Shown: positions 24,117 through 31,807 of the stretch, in pieces
How the letters are laid out: each line of letters begins with the position of its first letter
Position numbering within the stretch: position 1 is the stretch's first letter
Virus record (IMG/VR): IMGVR_UViG_3300048061_000822
Span: 1-63,824 of that record
Reading direction: 5' to 3' (one strand)
From: a virus
Length of the DNA: 63,824 nt
Notes under the pieces: generated by a model
What the model saw: only the letters and a program-made list of their open reading frames with translations
Told to the model about the DNA's origin: nothing
Databases searched by the model: none
Position numbers and translations under genes: made by a program

Positions 24117-24428
24117 GAGGCGTGATGTAAGCCAACCATAGCAATAAATACCAGTCATCGCCCTCGTGGGCGTTACAAATACACGAGCCGTGTGCAAGGG
24201 ACACACATTAAACTCTTTCCCTTAGATTTTAGAGGCACATATGCGTTACCTCTAGGTTAGAAACAAACATGGGTATTGTGACGGAGTTTTACTTTCTTCT
24301 CTGGTTATTTTTAACGCCCTTCCTGTAATCACATAAAAGCAGGAACTTTTTCAATGAATCCAAGAAACTAAATATCTAAATCATTAAATACAAATACACA
24401 GATTGCCTTAGTAGGAAAAGCGTTCCTA
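24105..24428 (+). ncRNA. Candidate structured RNA (six inverted repeats)
   Basis: The stretch 24117-24551 has no plausible gene. It contains perfect inverted repeats CACGCC/GGCGTG (24105-24124), CGCCC/GGGCG with a TCGT loop (24159-24172), GTGTG/CACAC (24190-24206), TAGAGG/CCTCTA (24230-24254), TTCCTG/CAGGAA followed by CTTTTTC (24320-24345, terminator-like) and TAGGAA/TTCCTA (24412-24428). Regular spacing in a gene-dense region suggests a noncoding RNA or a structured leader. Strand is presumed from the neighbouring genes. Confidence 0.4.
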
Positions 24429-24521
24429 TAGAACTACACGCTAGTAGTGCTAAATGTGGGCAAATAATACCAGGAGGGATTGCAACCTCAGTCAGACACA
24501 TGACGAAATTGCTAAACATTT

Positions 24522-24561
24522 CTTCCTATCAACGCAACACACGCAACACGCATGAAAATAC
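24522..24561 (+). promoter_or_regulatory. Duplicated leader, copy B
   Basis: CTTCCTATCA, CACGCAACACG and ATGAAAATAC in the same order as copy A at 23800-23844; precedes and overlaps the start of the gene at 24552. Confidence 0.5.
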
Positions 24562-24785
24562 TTATTACAACTAACGCAGTTCCTACACACTTTAAGCAGA
24601 ATGCTAGTGTGTCTATGGGTAAGAACTTTGGTCCTGCCGTGTATCAACGCTTAGTAGAGGCACATGGGTATGGAGGTAGACCGAGCGACTCGGTCAATAA
24701 GAGGAATGCTGAAATGCTTTTAATTAATGAGGCTGTACAGAATGGTCTCCTAATGGTAACAACAACACATAAAAATATGACCTAG
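24552..24785 (+). CDS. Hypothetical small protein
   Basis: A 77-residue protein (MKILITTNAVPTHFKQNASV...) with a Gly-rich segment VEAHGYGGRPSDSVNKRN. No family recognised. Its first codons are part of the leader repeat shared with 23835. A palindrome overlaps its stop codon. Confidence 0.5.
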   Translation: MKILITTNAVPTHFKQNASVSMGKNFGPAVYQRLVEAHGYGGRPSDSVNKRNAEMLLINEAVQNGLLMVTTTHKNMT

Positions 24786-24797
24786 TAAAATAGGTCA
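24778..24797. promoter_or_regulatory. 20-bp palindromic repeat, site 7
   Basis: TGACCTA-GTAAAA-TAGGTCA, perfect 7-bp arms. It overlaps the stop of the upstream gene and lies 13 nt before the start at 24811. Confidence 0.7.
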
Positions 24798-24810
24798 GTA
24801 GAAAGAAAGT

Positions 24811-25128
24811 ATGCAAGAATCAAATCAAACTCAGATTGATCGGTTTACCCATCGGTTTGAGGAAAACAAGGGCAATATGAATTGCCTCAAGGATAAGCAC
24901 ATGAGGGTGAAAATCACTCTGAATGATGCACGGAATAACCGGGCGAAATGTCAGGAGGTATATGATGAGAGCGACCACAAAGACCATCGTCTTGAACCTG
25001 CACTCGCACTCTTTGACCTGTATATCAGGGATTTAATCAATGAGTCAGATGTCTGTGCAAATAGGCTAAGGGAAATGGATAGCGACCAATGCTATTACGC
25101 AGACAAACTCGCACTATTGGAGGGATAA
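24811..25128 (+). CDS. Hypothetical coiled-coil protein
   Basis: A 105-residue, largely helical, charged protein (QIDRFTHRFEENKGNMNCLK ... ALALFDLYIRDLI) with heptad-like hydrophobic spacing. No family recognised. The palindrome just upstream may control it; it begins the long gapless run of genes that extends to 41 kb. Confidence 0.55.
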   Translation: MQESNQTQIDRFTHRFEENKGNMNCLKDKHMRVKITLNDARNNRAKCQEVYDESDHKDHRLEPALALFDLYIRDLINESDVCANRLREMDSDQCYYADKLALLEG

Positions 25129-25129
25129 C

Positions 25130-25369
25130 ATGAGCACCTATTGCATATTAAGACAATACCACCCAGGTCTTTCACTGAAGTACTTACCTCTTGGAGCTAG
25201 AACTAGAGTGGTAAGGAAAGGACTAACGCTAGAACAAGCACAAGCACACTGCAATGACCCTAAAACTTCTACTGCTTATTACTTTGATTCCTACTCATCT
25301 GAGGAGAAGTGCAAGCACAAGAAAGGGTATAATATTAAACACAAAAGAGCAGATAATTATGAAATATAA
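25130..25369 (+). CDS. Conserved small phage protein (LTLEQAQAHC type)
   Basis: A 79-residue protein with YCILRQYHPG near the N terminus and GLTLEQAQAHCNDPKTST at about 31-48, followed by YYFDSYSSEE. This LTLEEAQAHCxDPxTSS...F(D)xY pattern is a very common small family in phages of actinobacteria and other hosts; function unknown. GGAGGGATAAC precedes the ATG. Confidence 0.7.
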   Translation: MSTYCILRQYHPGLSLKYLPLGARTRVVRKGLTLEQAQAHCNDPKTSTAYYFDSYSSEEKCKHKKGYNIKHKRADNYEI

Positions 25370-25685
25370 AAACTTATGGGACTTAATTCTCGATGTGGCA
25401 TTGGGAATTAGGGACACCGATAAAGAAAGAAAGAAGGAAGAAATGTCTTCTTTCAAATCCAACCTAGCAGATTGTGCTAGATTCTATCAACAGGAGATAT
25501 CACTAAAAGCAGATATCCACGGTATGTTACCATCTGATGGTGCTTGGATAATTGATGTATTCTCAGCTGACAGCTCAGAAAAAATTACCCTGAAAATACC
25601 TTGCGATAGAAGCAAGCCCCTAGAACTAACAGAAACTAGGGCAGTTACCAAAATCGTAACCACAACTTATAACCATGAAAATTAA
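25359..25685 (+). CDS. Hypothetical protein
   Basis: A 108-residue protein starting MKYKNLWDLILDVALGIRDT. The start at 25359 is chosen because the longer frame lies inside the previous gene. A charged helix (KERKKEEMSSFKSNLAD) is followed by a beta-rich half (AWIIDVFSADSSEKITLKIP). Overlaps both neighbours by about 11 nt. No family recognised. Confidence 0.55.
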   Translation: MKYKNLWDLILDVALGIRDTDKERKKEEMSSFKSNLADCARFYQQEISLKADIHGMLPSDGAWIIDVFSADSSEKITLKIPCDRSKPLELTETRAVTKIVTTTYNHEN

Positions 25686-26457
25686 TCCGGACGACTTACA
25701 ACAATCCATCTTTGGCTCAGGTATTGAGCGTAGGGATGGAGCAATACATATGGATACCGATAGAGAACTTGTTGCTCAATTTCCATATAAGCCCGAACTT
25801 GGTAGGTATCTATCTGCTAGTGTAGAGGTGGATGCCACGCAGAGATTCATGGCATTCTGCCCGTCATGTGCGGGTAAGAATAGTCATCAACAGGCTACTA
25901 AGCTAGATGAATTGATTGCCTTCCTATCACACAATGTAGGCGAGGAGGACACACCATTTGGTTTATTCCTTAGATCAGGCATTAAAGGTCTAACAGAGGC
26001 TATTAAAGCCACTAAGCTAGGTAAATGGTCATTACTTGCACCTAGCTTGTTTGAGACTGCGAAGTTTTATAAGGAGCATGGCTTTGGGAGACCTAACCTT
26101 GACCCACGGGTATACACATATCTACCAGGTTGGGGACTGAAGACTGCACGACTATTTCAGATGCATGTCTTCCACGAGCCGTGTGCTGTGCTAGATACAT
26201 ACATATTGAAGTGGTTGGCAGGGGATGAGCGATTTAATGGGACGAATGTTACTCCTCCTAAGAATTATAAGGATGTACCTACTCAGAGTATTTCTAAGTG
26301 GGAGACTTATCAGAGGTGGGAAGATGCATTCTTAGCAGAATGCGTTAGACGCAATTTGTCCCCACTAGAACTGGATAAAGCAATATGGGTACATGCCCGT
26401 ATCAAACCTAAGCAAGATAAAACACAAGAACTATGGGAAGGAAAAGGATATGCCTAA
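25675..26457 (+). CDS. HhH-GPD (8-oxoguanine glycosylase-like) DNA glycosylase
   Basis: A 260-residue protein. YLPGWGLKTARLFQMHV (about 150-166) is a helix-hairpin-helix with the Lys that would be the Schiff-base nucleophile, and AVLDTYILKWL (about 172-182) supplies the following catalytic Asp, as in OGG1/EndoIII-type enzymes. An N-terminal CPSCAGKN is extra. It would remove a damaged or modified base. In a phage with DpdA and a UDG-like gene, action on host or unmodified bases, or repair of modification by-products, is conceivable. Confidence 0.65.
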   Translation: MKINPDDLQQSIFGSGIERRDGAIHMDTDRELVAQFPYKPELGRYLSASVEVDATQRFMAFCPSCAGKNSHQQATKLDELIAFLSHNVGEEDTPFGLFLRSGIKGLTEAIKATKLGKWSLLAPSLFETAKFYKEHGFGRPNLDPRVYTYLPGWGLKTARLFQMHVFHEPCAVLDTYILKWLAGDERFNGTNVTPPKNYKDVPTQSISKWETYQRWEDAFLAECVRRNLSPLELDKAIWVHARIKPKQDKTQELWEGKGYA

Positions 26458-26722
26458 TTTAACTATACTCGGACTCGAGGACAATTGTAACTCGGATTAT
26501 CAATGCTTCGTCTTTGACGGAATCAAATCAGAGGAGTCGCCAGAAATTGCTCTATTCATCAAGCGATGGGTGGAGAAACAATTTTGGTTTCCCTTGATCA
26601 ATAGCTCAGGAAAAGCTTACCCACCTGTTAAAGGTGAGGAGTACCATGTAAACATCAGGCACATCAATGCAATCACTGATGTCAGTACACACAACATTAA
26701 CGAACCACACCTACACTTATGA
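26450..26722 (+). CDS. Hypothetical protein
   Basis: A 90-residue protein (MPNLTILGLEDNCNSDYQCF...) with IALFIKRWVEKQFWFPLI. Start at 26450 has GGAAAAGGA upstream and overlaps the glycosylase stop. No family recognised. Confidence 0.5.
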   Translation: MPNLTILGLEDNCNSDYQCFVFDGIKSEESPEIALFIKRWVEKQFWFPLINSSGKAYPPVKGEEYHVNIRHINAITDVSTHNINEPHLHL

Positions 26723-26916
26723 CATATAAAAACATACGCATGAATAAATTTAAAATAACATTCTTCGGGCGTGAGCAAGGGGCGATAGGCATAGCATATA
26801 CTATGTCAATAGAAGTCCAAACACCTTACGCATTTATTAACGACGCTGTAGCAGGCAAAGCAATTAACTCTGCCGGGTATGAGTACAACTACATAAAGGA
26901 TGTAGAAAAACTATGA
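26719..26916 (+). CDS. Hypothetical small protein
   Basis: A 65-residue protein with FKITFFGREQGAIGIAYTMS, beta-rich. It overlaps its neighbours by 4 nt at each end (ATGA), which supports translation; an internal ATG at 26740 (MNKFKI) is an alternative start. Confidence 0.5.
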   Translation: MTYKNIRMNKFKITFFGREQGAIGIAYTMSIEVQTPYAFINDAVAGKAINSAGYEYNYIKDVEKL

Positions 26917-27353
26917 TTGTATACGAATCAACACAAACATACACAAGGGTGGGTGAGATTACTCACGCTAACCTAGATCAACCATACAAGGTTTTTGAAT
27001 ACATGAAAGATGCATTTGAATCTCACCCCTTACAGGAACAAGTGTGGGTCATTATGCTTAATAGAAAGAATTTCCCAATCGCTAGGGAAAGAGTTACTAT
27101 CGGTTCAACAACTGCAGCACACCTTGACCCATCTATGGTCTTTCGACCTGCCATACTTGCCGGATCAACCGCAGTTATATTAGCACATAATCATCCAAGT
27201 GGTGACCCAACTGCCAGTGTTTCGGATAAGGTTAATACGATGAAGTTAATAAAGTGTGGTAAATTGTTAAATATTGGGGTTCTTGACCATGTAGTAATAG
27301 GTCACAATCAATTCTACTCAATGTGCGACGAGCATGACTGCGACTTTTGCTAA
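26913..27353 (+). CDS. RadC-family JAB/MPN domain protein
   Basis: A 146-residue protein. The metal site AHNHPSGDPTASVSD (about 90-104) is the JAMM motif of RadC proteins; EQVWVIMLNRKNFPI and PAILAGSTAVILAHNH are the surrounding strands. RadC proteins occur in many mobile elements, often beside anti-restriction or repair genes; their enzymatic activity is not firmly known. The C terminus CDEHDCDFC is unusually Cys/Asp-rich. Overlaps the ligase-like gene by 20 nt. Confidence 0.8.
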   Translation: MIVYESTQTYTRVGEITHANLDQPYKVFEYMKDAFESHPLQEQVWVIMLNRKNFPIARERVTIGSTTAAHLDPSMVFRPAILAGSTAVILAHNHPSGDPTASVSDKVNTMKLIKCGKLLNIGVLDHVVIGHNQFYSMCDEHDCDFC

Positions 27354-27936
27354 ACCAATTTCTCTAGGTTACCTACATTGTTTAGGTGACCTAGATGTAT
27401 CAGTTTTCAATCCAAAAAGATGGGTGGTACAGGCTAAGTATAATGGTTGGCGTACAAAGGTAGGACAGACGGGTCTTCCTATCAGTAAAAACAACAACGA
27501 CCTTGCCCCTCACCATCGTGATGCATTTGAGTTTCAGGTTGCTGAACTTAGGCGTGTTATTAATTGGGAATTTTGTGATTATGTTGATTGCGAGTTCATG
27601 TGTTTGACTCCTCTCTCCTGCCCTGTAGGTACGATTATTGCGTATGACTGCATGGGTGGGGAGAGTGAGTCTTTCTCGCAAGCTGACAGATCCGATTTCA
27701 TGTGGTCTCAGAGACCATGTGAGTTTGAGAAGACTGGTATAAAAGTAGTGTGTTCCCCTGAGGAATACGATGTAGACCATTACAAATTAATTAATGAGCT
27801 TGAGCGAATGCTCAAGTTTAACGATGAGCATGACCTATTATACGAAGGTTTTGTGTTCAAAAAACTCTCTGCCCTCTACGGGCAAAACCGAGCGTGGTAC
27901 AAGCTACGCTTTCAAGAACAAATAATCAACATATGA
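27334..27936 (+). CDS. Minimal polynucleotide ligase-like nucleotidyltransferase
   Basis: A 200-residue protein with the order of ligase motifs: AKYNGWRTKV (about 34-43, motif I; Lys would be adenylated, Asn replaces the usual Asp in KxDG), DCEFMC (about 88-93, motif III), YEGFVFKK (about 170-177, motif IV) and WYKLRF (about 189-194, motif V). It lacks an OB domain. It could seal DNA or RNA nicks, for instance after glycosylase action. Start at 27334 overlaps RadC. Confidence 0.65.
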   Translation: MTATFAKPISLGYLHCLGDLDVSVFNPKRWVVQAKYNGWRTKVGQTGLPISKNNNDLAPHHRDAFEFQVAELRRVINWEFCDYVDCEFMCLTPLSCPVGTIIAYDCMGGESESFSQADRSDFMWSQRPCEFEKTGIKVVCSPEEYDVDHYKLINELERMLKFNDEHDLLYEGFVFKKLSALYGQNRAWYKLRFQEQIINI

Positions 27937-28187
27937 ATATAAGTAACGATATACCACCGGAAGACACCAAGATGCACGAGCTAGGGTCACATGTCATTCA
28001 CGAGGGCGGCAAGCCCATTATACAATCCAGTCTATGGAACTGCATTCGTAGAATCAGGGAGATGGAAAGTACTATGACCCGAACATTTGAGCATTCCGAT
28101 CTAACCATTATGCCTGCACCTAAAGACTGGCGCGGTAAATACAAAAGAGTACCACTTAACCCAATGAAACATGAATCACTCACCTGA
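27933..28187 (+). CDS. Hypothetical protein
   Basis: An 84-residue protein (MNISNDIPPEDTKMHELGSH...) with LWNCIRRIREME and a basic Pro/Lys tail. The start at 27933 forms ATGA with the ligase-like stop; the longer frame is inside that gene. No family recognised. Confidence 0.5.
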   Translation: MNISNDIPPEDTKMHELGSHVIHEGGKPIIQSSLWNCIRRIREMESTMTRTFEHSDLTIMPAPKDWRGKYKRVPLNPMKHESLT

Positions 28188-28365
28188 AACAGAAGACCTA
28201 GCTAGAGATGTCATGAGCTTTCAAGCAAAGGTGGATGCAATGGGCGAGCAGATAGAAATGCTTGCCAAAATATTTGGCCCACCACCTGAGAAACCTGACA
28301 TCTTTTCAGTAAATCATAAACCAACAATCAACAGAGAGGAAGAAAATGCCACTACAGAAAACTGA
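28171..28365 (+). CDS. Hypothetical small protein
   Basis: A 64-residue protein, helical N-terminal half (ARDVMSFQAKVDAMGEQIEM) and a Pro/Asn/Glu tail. Overlaps both neighbours by about 17-20 nt. No family recognised. Confidence 0.45.
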   Translation: MNHSPETEDLARDVMSFQAKVDAMGEQIEMLAKIFGPPPEKPDIFSVNHKPTINREEENATTEN

Positions 28366-29062
28366 TGCATATGTAAAATTCGATAAGGCAATGAAGGACT
28401 CGCTTGCTAAGTTCAATGCGACTGAGCAAAAAGGTATGCGTATTCGCTTTGTCGAGCAGGAACTTAAACCACTAGGTAAACGCCTACGACTCAATGATGA
28501 GGAGTGGACTAACTCAATTGGTTTCTGTGCAGATAAATCACTACTACCATCCGATAAGGATGAGCACTTCAATGCTTGGGCTGACAAGTGGAACTTGGGT
28601 ACATACGACCCTACGGATCCGGTTAAGAAGTCTAAGGCAAAGCCTGCCAAGCGTGGTAGTGCTCTTGATGACATCAAACTTGATGACTGCCCTGACCCTG
28701 AACCTGAAATCACTAAGCCTGACATTGAAGCAGATAAGTTCTGTAAGGAGATGCCCGACAGAATTGAAAGCCTTCCTATCACCACCAACACGGACAAGTG
28801 CCCTAGTGCCAAAAGCCAATGTGCTCCTCTTGATTACGCCGTGGAATCTAAACCTAAACCAAAGGACAAACCTATGCCAAAGACAAAGCAAGAACTACTC
28901 ACTGAGTTGCTCAGTTCATCTGACGGACTAAGCGAGCAGGAAGTTAAGAAGATATGTGTATCTACATTTTGTGACCTATTTAAAGAGGTCATAGATTCAG
29001 TGCAAACATCTGCCATGTGTATGCTTAATCAAATTCAAAAAGACGAAGATGATAAGCAGTAG
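28346..29062 (+). CDS. Hypothetical protein with Pro/Lys linkers
   Basis: A 238-residue protein: helical N-terminal region (1-90), Asp/Pro/Lys-rich linker (about 90-185), and a C-terminal helical segment (KTKQELLTELLSSSDGLSEQ ... CDLFKEVIDSVQ). No family recognised. A TGACCT-N8-AGGTCA palindrome lies within it at 28972-28991. Overlaps the methyltransferase start by 14 nt. Confidence 0.5.
   Translation: MPLQKTDAYVKFDKAMKDSLAKFNATEQKGMRIRFVEQELKPLGKRLRLNDEEWTNSIGFCADKSLLPSDKDEHFNAWADKWNLGTYDPTDPVKKSKAKPAKRGSALDDIKLDDCPDPEPEITKPDIEADKFCKEMPDRIESLPITTNTDKCPSAKSQCAPLDYAVESKPKPKDKPMPKTKQELLTELLSSSDGLSEQEVKKICVSTFCDLFKEVIDSVQTSAMCMLNQIQKDEDDKQ
28972..28991. repeat. 20-bp palindrome inside coding sequence
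   Basis: TGACCT-ATTTAAAG-AGGTCA, same arms and 8-bp spacer as the intergenic sites, about 60 nt upstream of the methyltransferase start. Confidence 0.5.
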
Positions 29063-30449
29063 AGTAATTAGTGCAGTCGATATGTTCTGTGGGAGTGGTG
29101 GTACTTCCGCAGGACTATTCGATGCAGCAGAGGAATTGGGTATGCATGCAGACATCACTGCCATCAATCATTGGGATGTCGCTATTGCCACGCATACTGC
29201 AAGTCACAAGTACGCAAATCATATTTGTGACTCCATGGCTAATGTTAATCCAAAGACATTGATGCCTGAGGGTGATAACCTGGATATTCTTGTCGCATCT
29301 CCTGAGTGTACACATTTCAGCAGAGCGGCGGGTGGTCGTCCAAAGTCTGATCAGTCACGAGCAGGAGCATGGCATGTCACTCAATTTGCACAGGAGTTGC
29401 GACCAACTGCAATCATTGTGGAAAATGTTGAGGAGTTCATGAGATGGGGTCCACTTGATGACAACATGGATGTTATCAAGGAGAAGGAAGGTGAAATGTT
29501 TCATGCATGGGTGGCATCTCTAAAAGCTATGGGCTATGAAGTTGATTGGCGTGTGCTTAATTGTGCAGACTATGGTGATGTAACCACTAGGCGTAGGCTA
29601 TTCGTTATGGCGAGGCGTGATGGGCGTAGGGTAAAATGGCCCGTACCATCCCATACCAAGTCTCCGGATTTAATCTGTGACCAAAAGTGGCGTGCCGCTC
29701 GTGAGATTATTGATTGGGATAATCATGGTAAGTCTATATTCGACCGGAAGAAACCACTTAGCAAGACCACCATGCGTAGGATACAAGCTGGCATTGAGAA
29801 GTTCTGTCCTGAGGTTAGCGAGTTCTTGGTCAAGATAAATGGATCAGATGAGATTAGTGCCAAGCATTCACCTAAAAGTGTGGATGAACCATTACGGACT
29901 ATTACCGCAGGAGGTAAACACTTTGCATTAGTAAAGACTAACTTCCTGATAAACATGGTAGGTACTTCGGATAGTGGTATCAAGTCTAGCACTAAGAGTG
30001 TGGATGAACCTCTCGCCACCATACATGGTGGCAATAAACACGCAATGATTGAACTAAAACCTCTCGTTGTTGAAATAGATAACTATTCAAATCCAGGTCA
30101 TTGCTGTCGTGAGATTGATAAGCCAATCAGTACAGTTACGGGTAAGGGTAGACATTGCCTAGTCCAACCATTCCTTCAGTCATACTATGGGACAGGTACA
30201 AATGTTAGTTCAGTTGATGAACCCGTCAGGACATTAACCACTAAGCAACGACACGCACTTGTCGAGCCGACTGTTGAGCATGGTAAGCTCGATATCAAAT
30301 TTCGCATGCTAACCAATGAAGAGTTAGCAAAAGCCCATGGTATGGATGACTTCACATTCTATGGGACAGTAGCAGAAGTCACTAAACAAATCGGTAATAG
30401 TGTACCTCGCAATATGGCGAAAGCACTATGCCACGCACAACTCAGTTAA
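29049..30449 (+). CDS. DNA (cytosine-5)-methyltransferase
   Basis: A 466-residue enzyme. Motif I AVDMFCGSGGTSAGL (about 9-23), motif IV VASPECTHFSRA (about 83-94; Cys is the nucleophile, with SPEC where PPC is usual), motif VI IVENVEEF (about 121-128), motif VIII TTRRRLFVMARR, and motif X GNSVPRNMAKAL near the end. The target-recognition region (about 265-430) contains four imperfect repeats of a VDEPLRTIT..GKHFALV-type unit. It methylates phage DNA at C5, which can protect it from host restriction. No cognate restriction gene is present. Confidence 0.9.
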   Translation: MISSRVISAVDMFCGSGGTSAGLFDAAEELGMHADITAINHWDVAIATHTASHKYANHICDSMANVNPKTLMPEGDNLDILVASPECTHFSRAAGGRPKSDQSRAGAWHVTQFAQELRPTAIIVENVEEFMRWGPLDDNMDVIKEKEGEMFHAWVASLKAMGYEVDWRVLNCADYGDVTTRRRLFVMARRDGRRVKWPVPSHTKSPDLICDQKWRAAREIIDWDNHGKSIFDRKKPLSKTTMRRIQAGIEKFCPEVSEFLVKINGSDEISAKHSPKSVDEPLRTITAGGKHFALVKTNFLINMVGTSDSGIKSSTKSVDEPLATIHGGNKHAMIELKPLVVEIDNYSNPGHCCREIDKPISTVTGKGRHCLVQPFLQSYYGTGTNVSSVDEPVRTLTTKQRHALVEPTVEHGKLDIKFRMLTNEELAKAHGMDDFTFYGTVAEVTKQIGNSVPRNMAKALCHAQLS

Positions 30450-30451
30450 TT

Positions 30452-31213
30452 ATGATTATATCAGAAGAACACATAGAAGATGATGCAGTAGTAGAGGAAA
30501 TCAATGAAGACTTCCCTGCCATGCAAATTGACGATGACTTGATGGAGGAACTATCCGCTCTCCTATCATCACGCATCAGTGACGCTAAAGCCGAGCAAAG
30601 ACACAAAGGTAAGAAAGATGTACTAGATGGTGAAATACATGAAATTGTAAACAATTATCTATTCGGTCTTTTACCTAGCGACCTACGCTCTGGATTCACC
30701 GTCAAGTCAAGTGATGGAGCAAATGTACAAATACAGGTAAAATCTGCGTACTTTCCACCTAAGTCTAGTCTCAAGGTAAAGGATAAGAAATACACAGAAA
30801 CCAATGACAAGATTCTTAGACTCGCTGAGATATTTGGTCTTAGGGAAGCAACGAGAGATGACGATGGGAAAGTGACCGAGGTAACTCGTGATGATATCAC
30901 ACAGGGTAAATATGATTTTCCTGACGATACATTCTCATATCGTTCAAGTATTATAGTTGATCCATCCCTTGTTCATTCCAGTCAGATGGATGAATTTATC
31001 TCTGATATTGTAGCACTTGGTAACAAGTACACACAAAGAAATGACGATGGAAAGCCCGTCATGCCCTCCCCTGTTAAGGAGGAACAGAAACTCGTAGCAG
31101 TACCAACATTTCACAAGAACAGATTAAAACTTGGACGAGTAGTCAATGAGAAGATTGCTCAGATATTTCAAAATCTATCAATCACAATACCAAAACCAAA
31201 GAAAAAGAAATAA
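30452..31213 (+). CDS. Hypothetical acidic protein
   Basis: A 253-residue protein (MIISEEHIEDDAVVEEINED...) with an acidic N terminus, a middle GFTVKSSDGANVQIQVKSAY and a basic PKPKKKK end. No motif recognised. Starts 2 nt after the methyltransferase stop. Confidence 0.5.
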   Translation: MIISEEHIEDDAVVEEINEDFPAMQIDDDLMEELSALLSSRISDAKAEQRHKGKKDVLDGEIHEIVNNYLFGLLPSDLRSGFTVKSSDGANVQIQVKSAYFPPKSSLKVKDKKYTETNDKILRLAEIFGLREATRDDDGKVTEVTRDDITQGKYDFPDDTFSYRSSIIVDPSLVHSSQMDEFISDIVALGNKYTQRNDDGKPVMPSPVKEEQKLVAVPTFHKNRLKLGRVVNEKIAQIFQNLSITIPKPKKKK

Positions 31214-31635
31214 TGAAATTAGAACAATTCATAAAAGAAAAAGCATGGGGAATACACCGAAAGAAATTGGATGCTGTTTGCTCAAATTTTGAGCTAATGC
31301 TACCCAAGAACACCCCTTTCCATCCCGAATACTTCAGGAATCATGCGGATTCTCATGGCAGTAATATACTGACCGATATGTTCGGGGTAGACTTCAATAA
31401 TGAAGGATTTGCGAATCCGAAAAGAGTAGCTCAGGCTTTCGTACAAATACTTATATTGGCATACGGTATTAATGTTAAAAGCTCATTATTTAACCCAGAA
31501 TCTTTTCAAGAATCTGATCTAAATAGAATAAAGAAAAAGATTATGGAACAGATGGAATCTGCCATTCCTGATGATGAACCGGAAACATCTATAACAATTA
31601 AAGGTAAAGGAATAACAATCGATGATGGACAATAA
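31213..31635 (+). CDS. Hypothetical protein
   Basis: A 140-residue protein (MKLEQFIKEKAWGIHRKKLD...) with a helical core (RVAQAFVQILILAYGINVKS) and acidic C terminus. TAATG overlap with the upstream gene. No family recognised. Confidence 0.5.
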   Translation: MKLEQFIKEKAWGIHRKKLDAVCSNFELMLPKNTPFHPEYFRNHADSHGSNILTDMFGVDFNNEGFANPKRVAQAFVQILILAYGINVKSSLFNPESFQESDLNRIKKKIMEQMESAIPDDEPETSITIKGKGITIDDGQ

Positions 31636-31807
31636 ATATTGGCTTTTAGAACCAAGGGATAGCTTCCTTGATATCAATCAAGACGACATTGACGAAATGA
31701 ATGAGCGTGCCGGATTTGATTCAATGACCTTAGCGAAAGCTAAGAAAGAACAAGAAATGTTAGACGAACTAGAGGAAAAAGATAATGAACGAAATAACCA
31801 CACCTAA
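31625..31807 (+). CDS. Hypothetical small acidic protein
   Basis: A 60-residue acidic, helical protein (MDNKYWLLEPRDSFLDINQD...). Overlaps both neighbours by 11 and 23 nt. No family recognised. Confidence 0.45.
   Translation: MDNKYWLLEPRDSFLDINQDDIDEMNERAGFDSMTLAKAKKEQEMLDELEEKDNERNNHT

Noticed and set aside
24117-24551. tRNA or antisense gene in the structured region
   Set aside because: No cloverleaf or conserved T-arm sequence, and leftward frames there have no start signal or plausible protein.
25921-25931. CTTCCTATCA repeated inside genes (also near 28763 and 32943)
   Set aside because: In these genes it encodes ordinary Phe/Leu-Leu/Pro-Ser/Ile codons; only the two non-coding copies share further flanking sequence.
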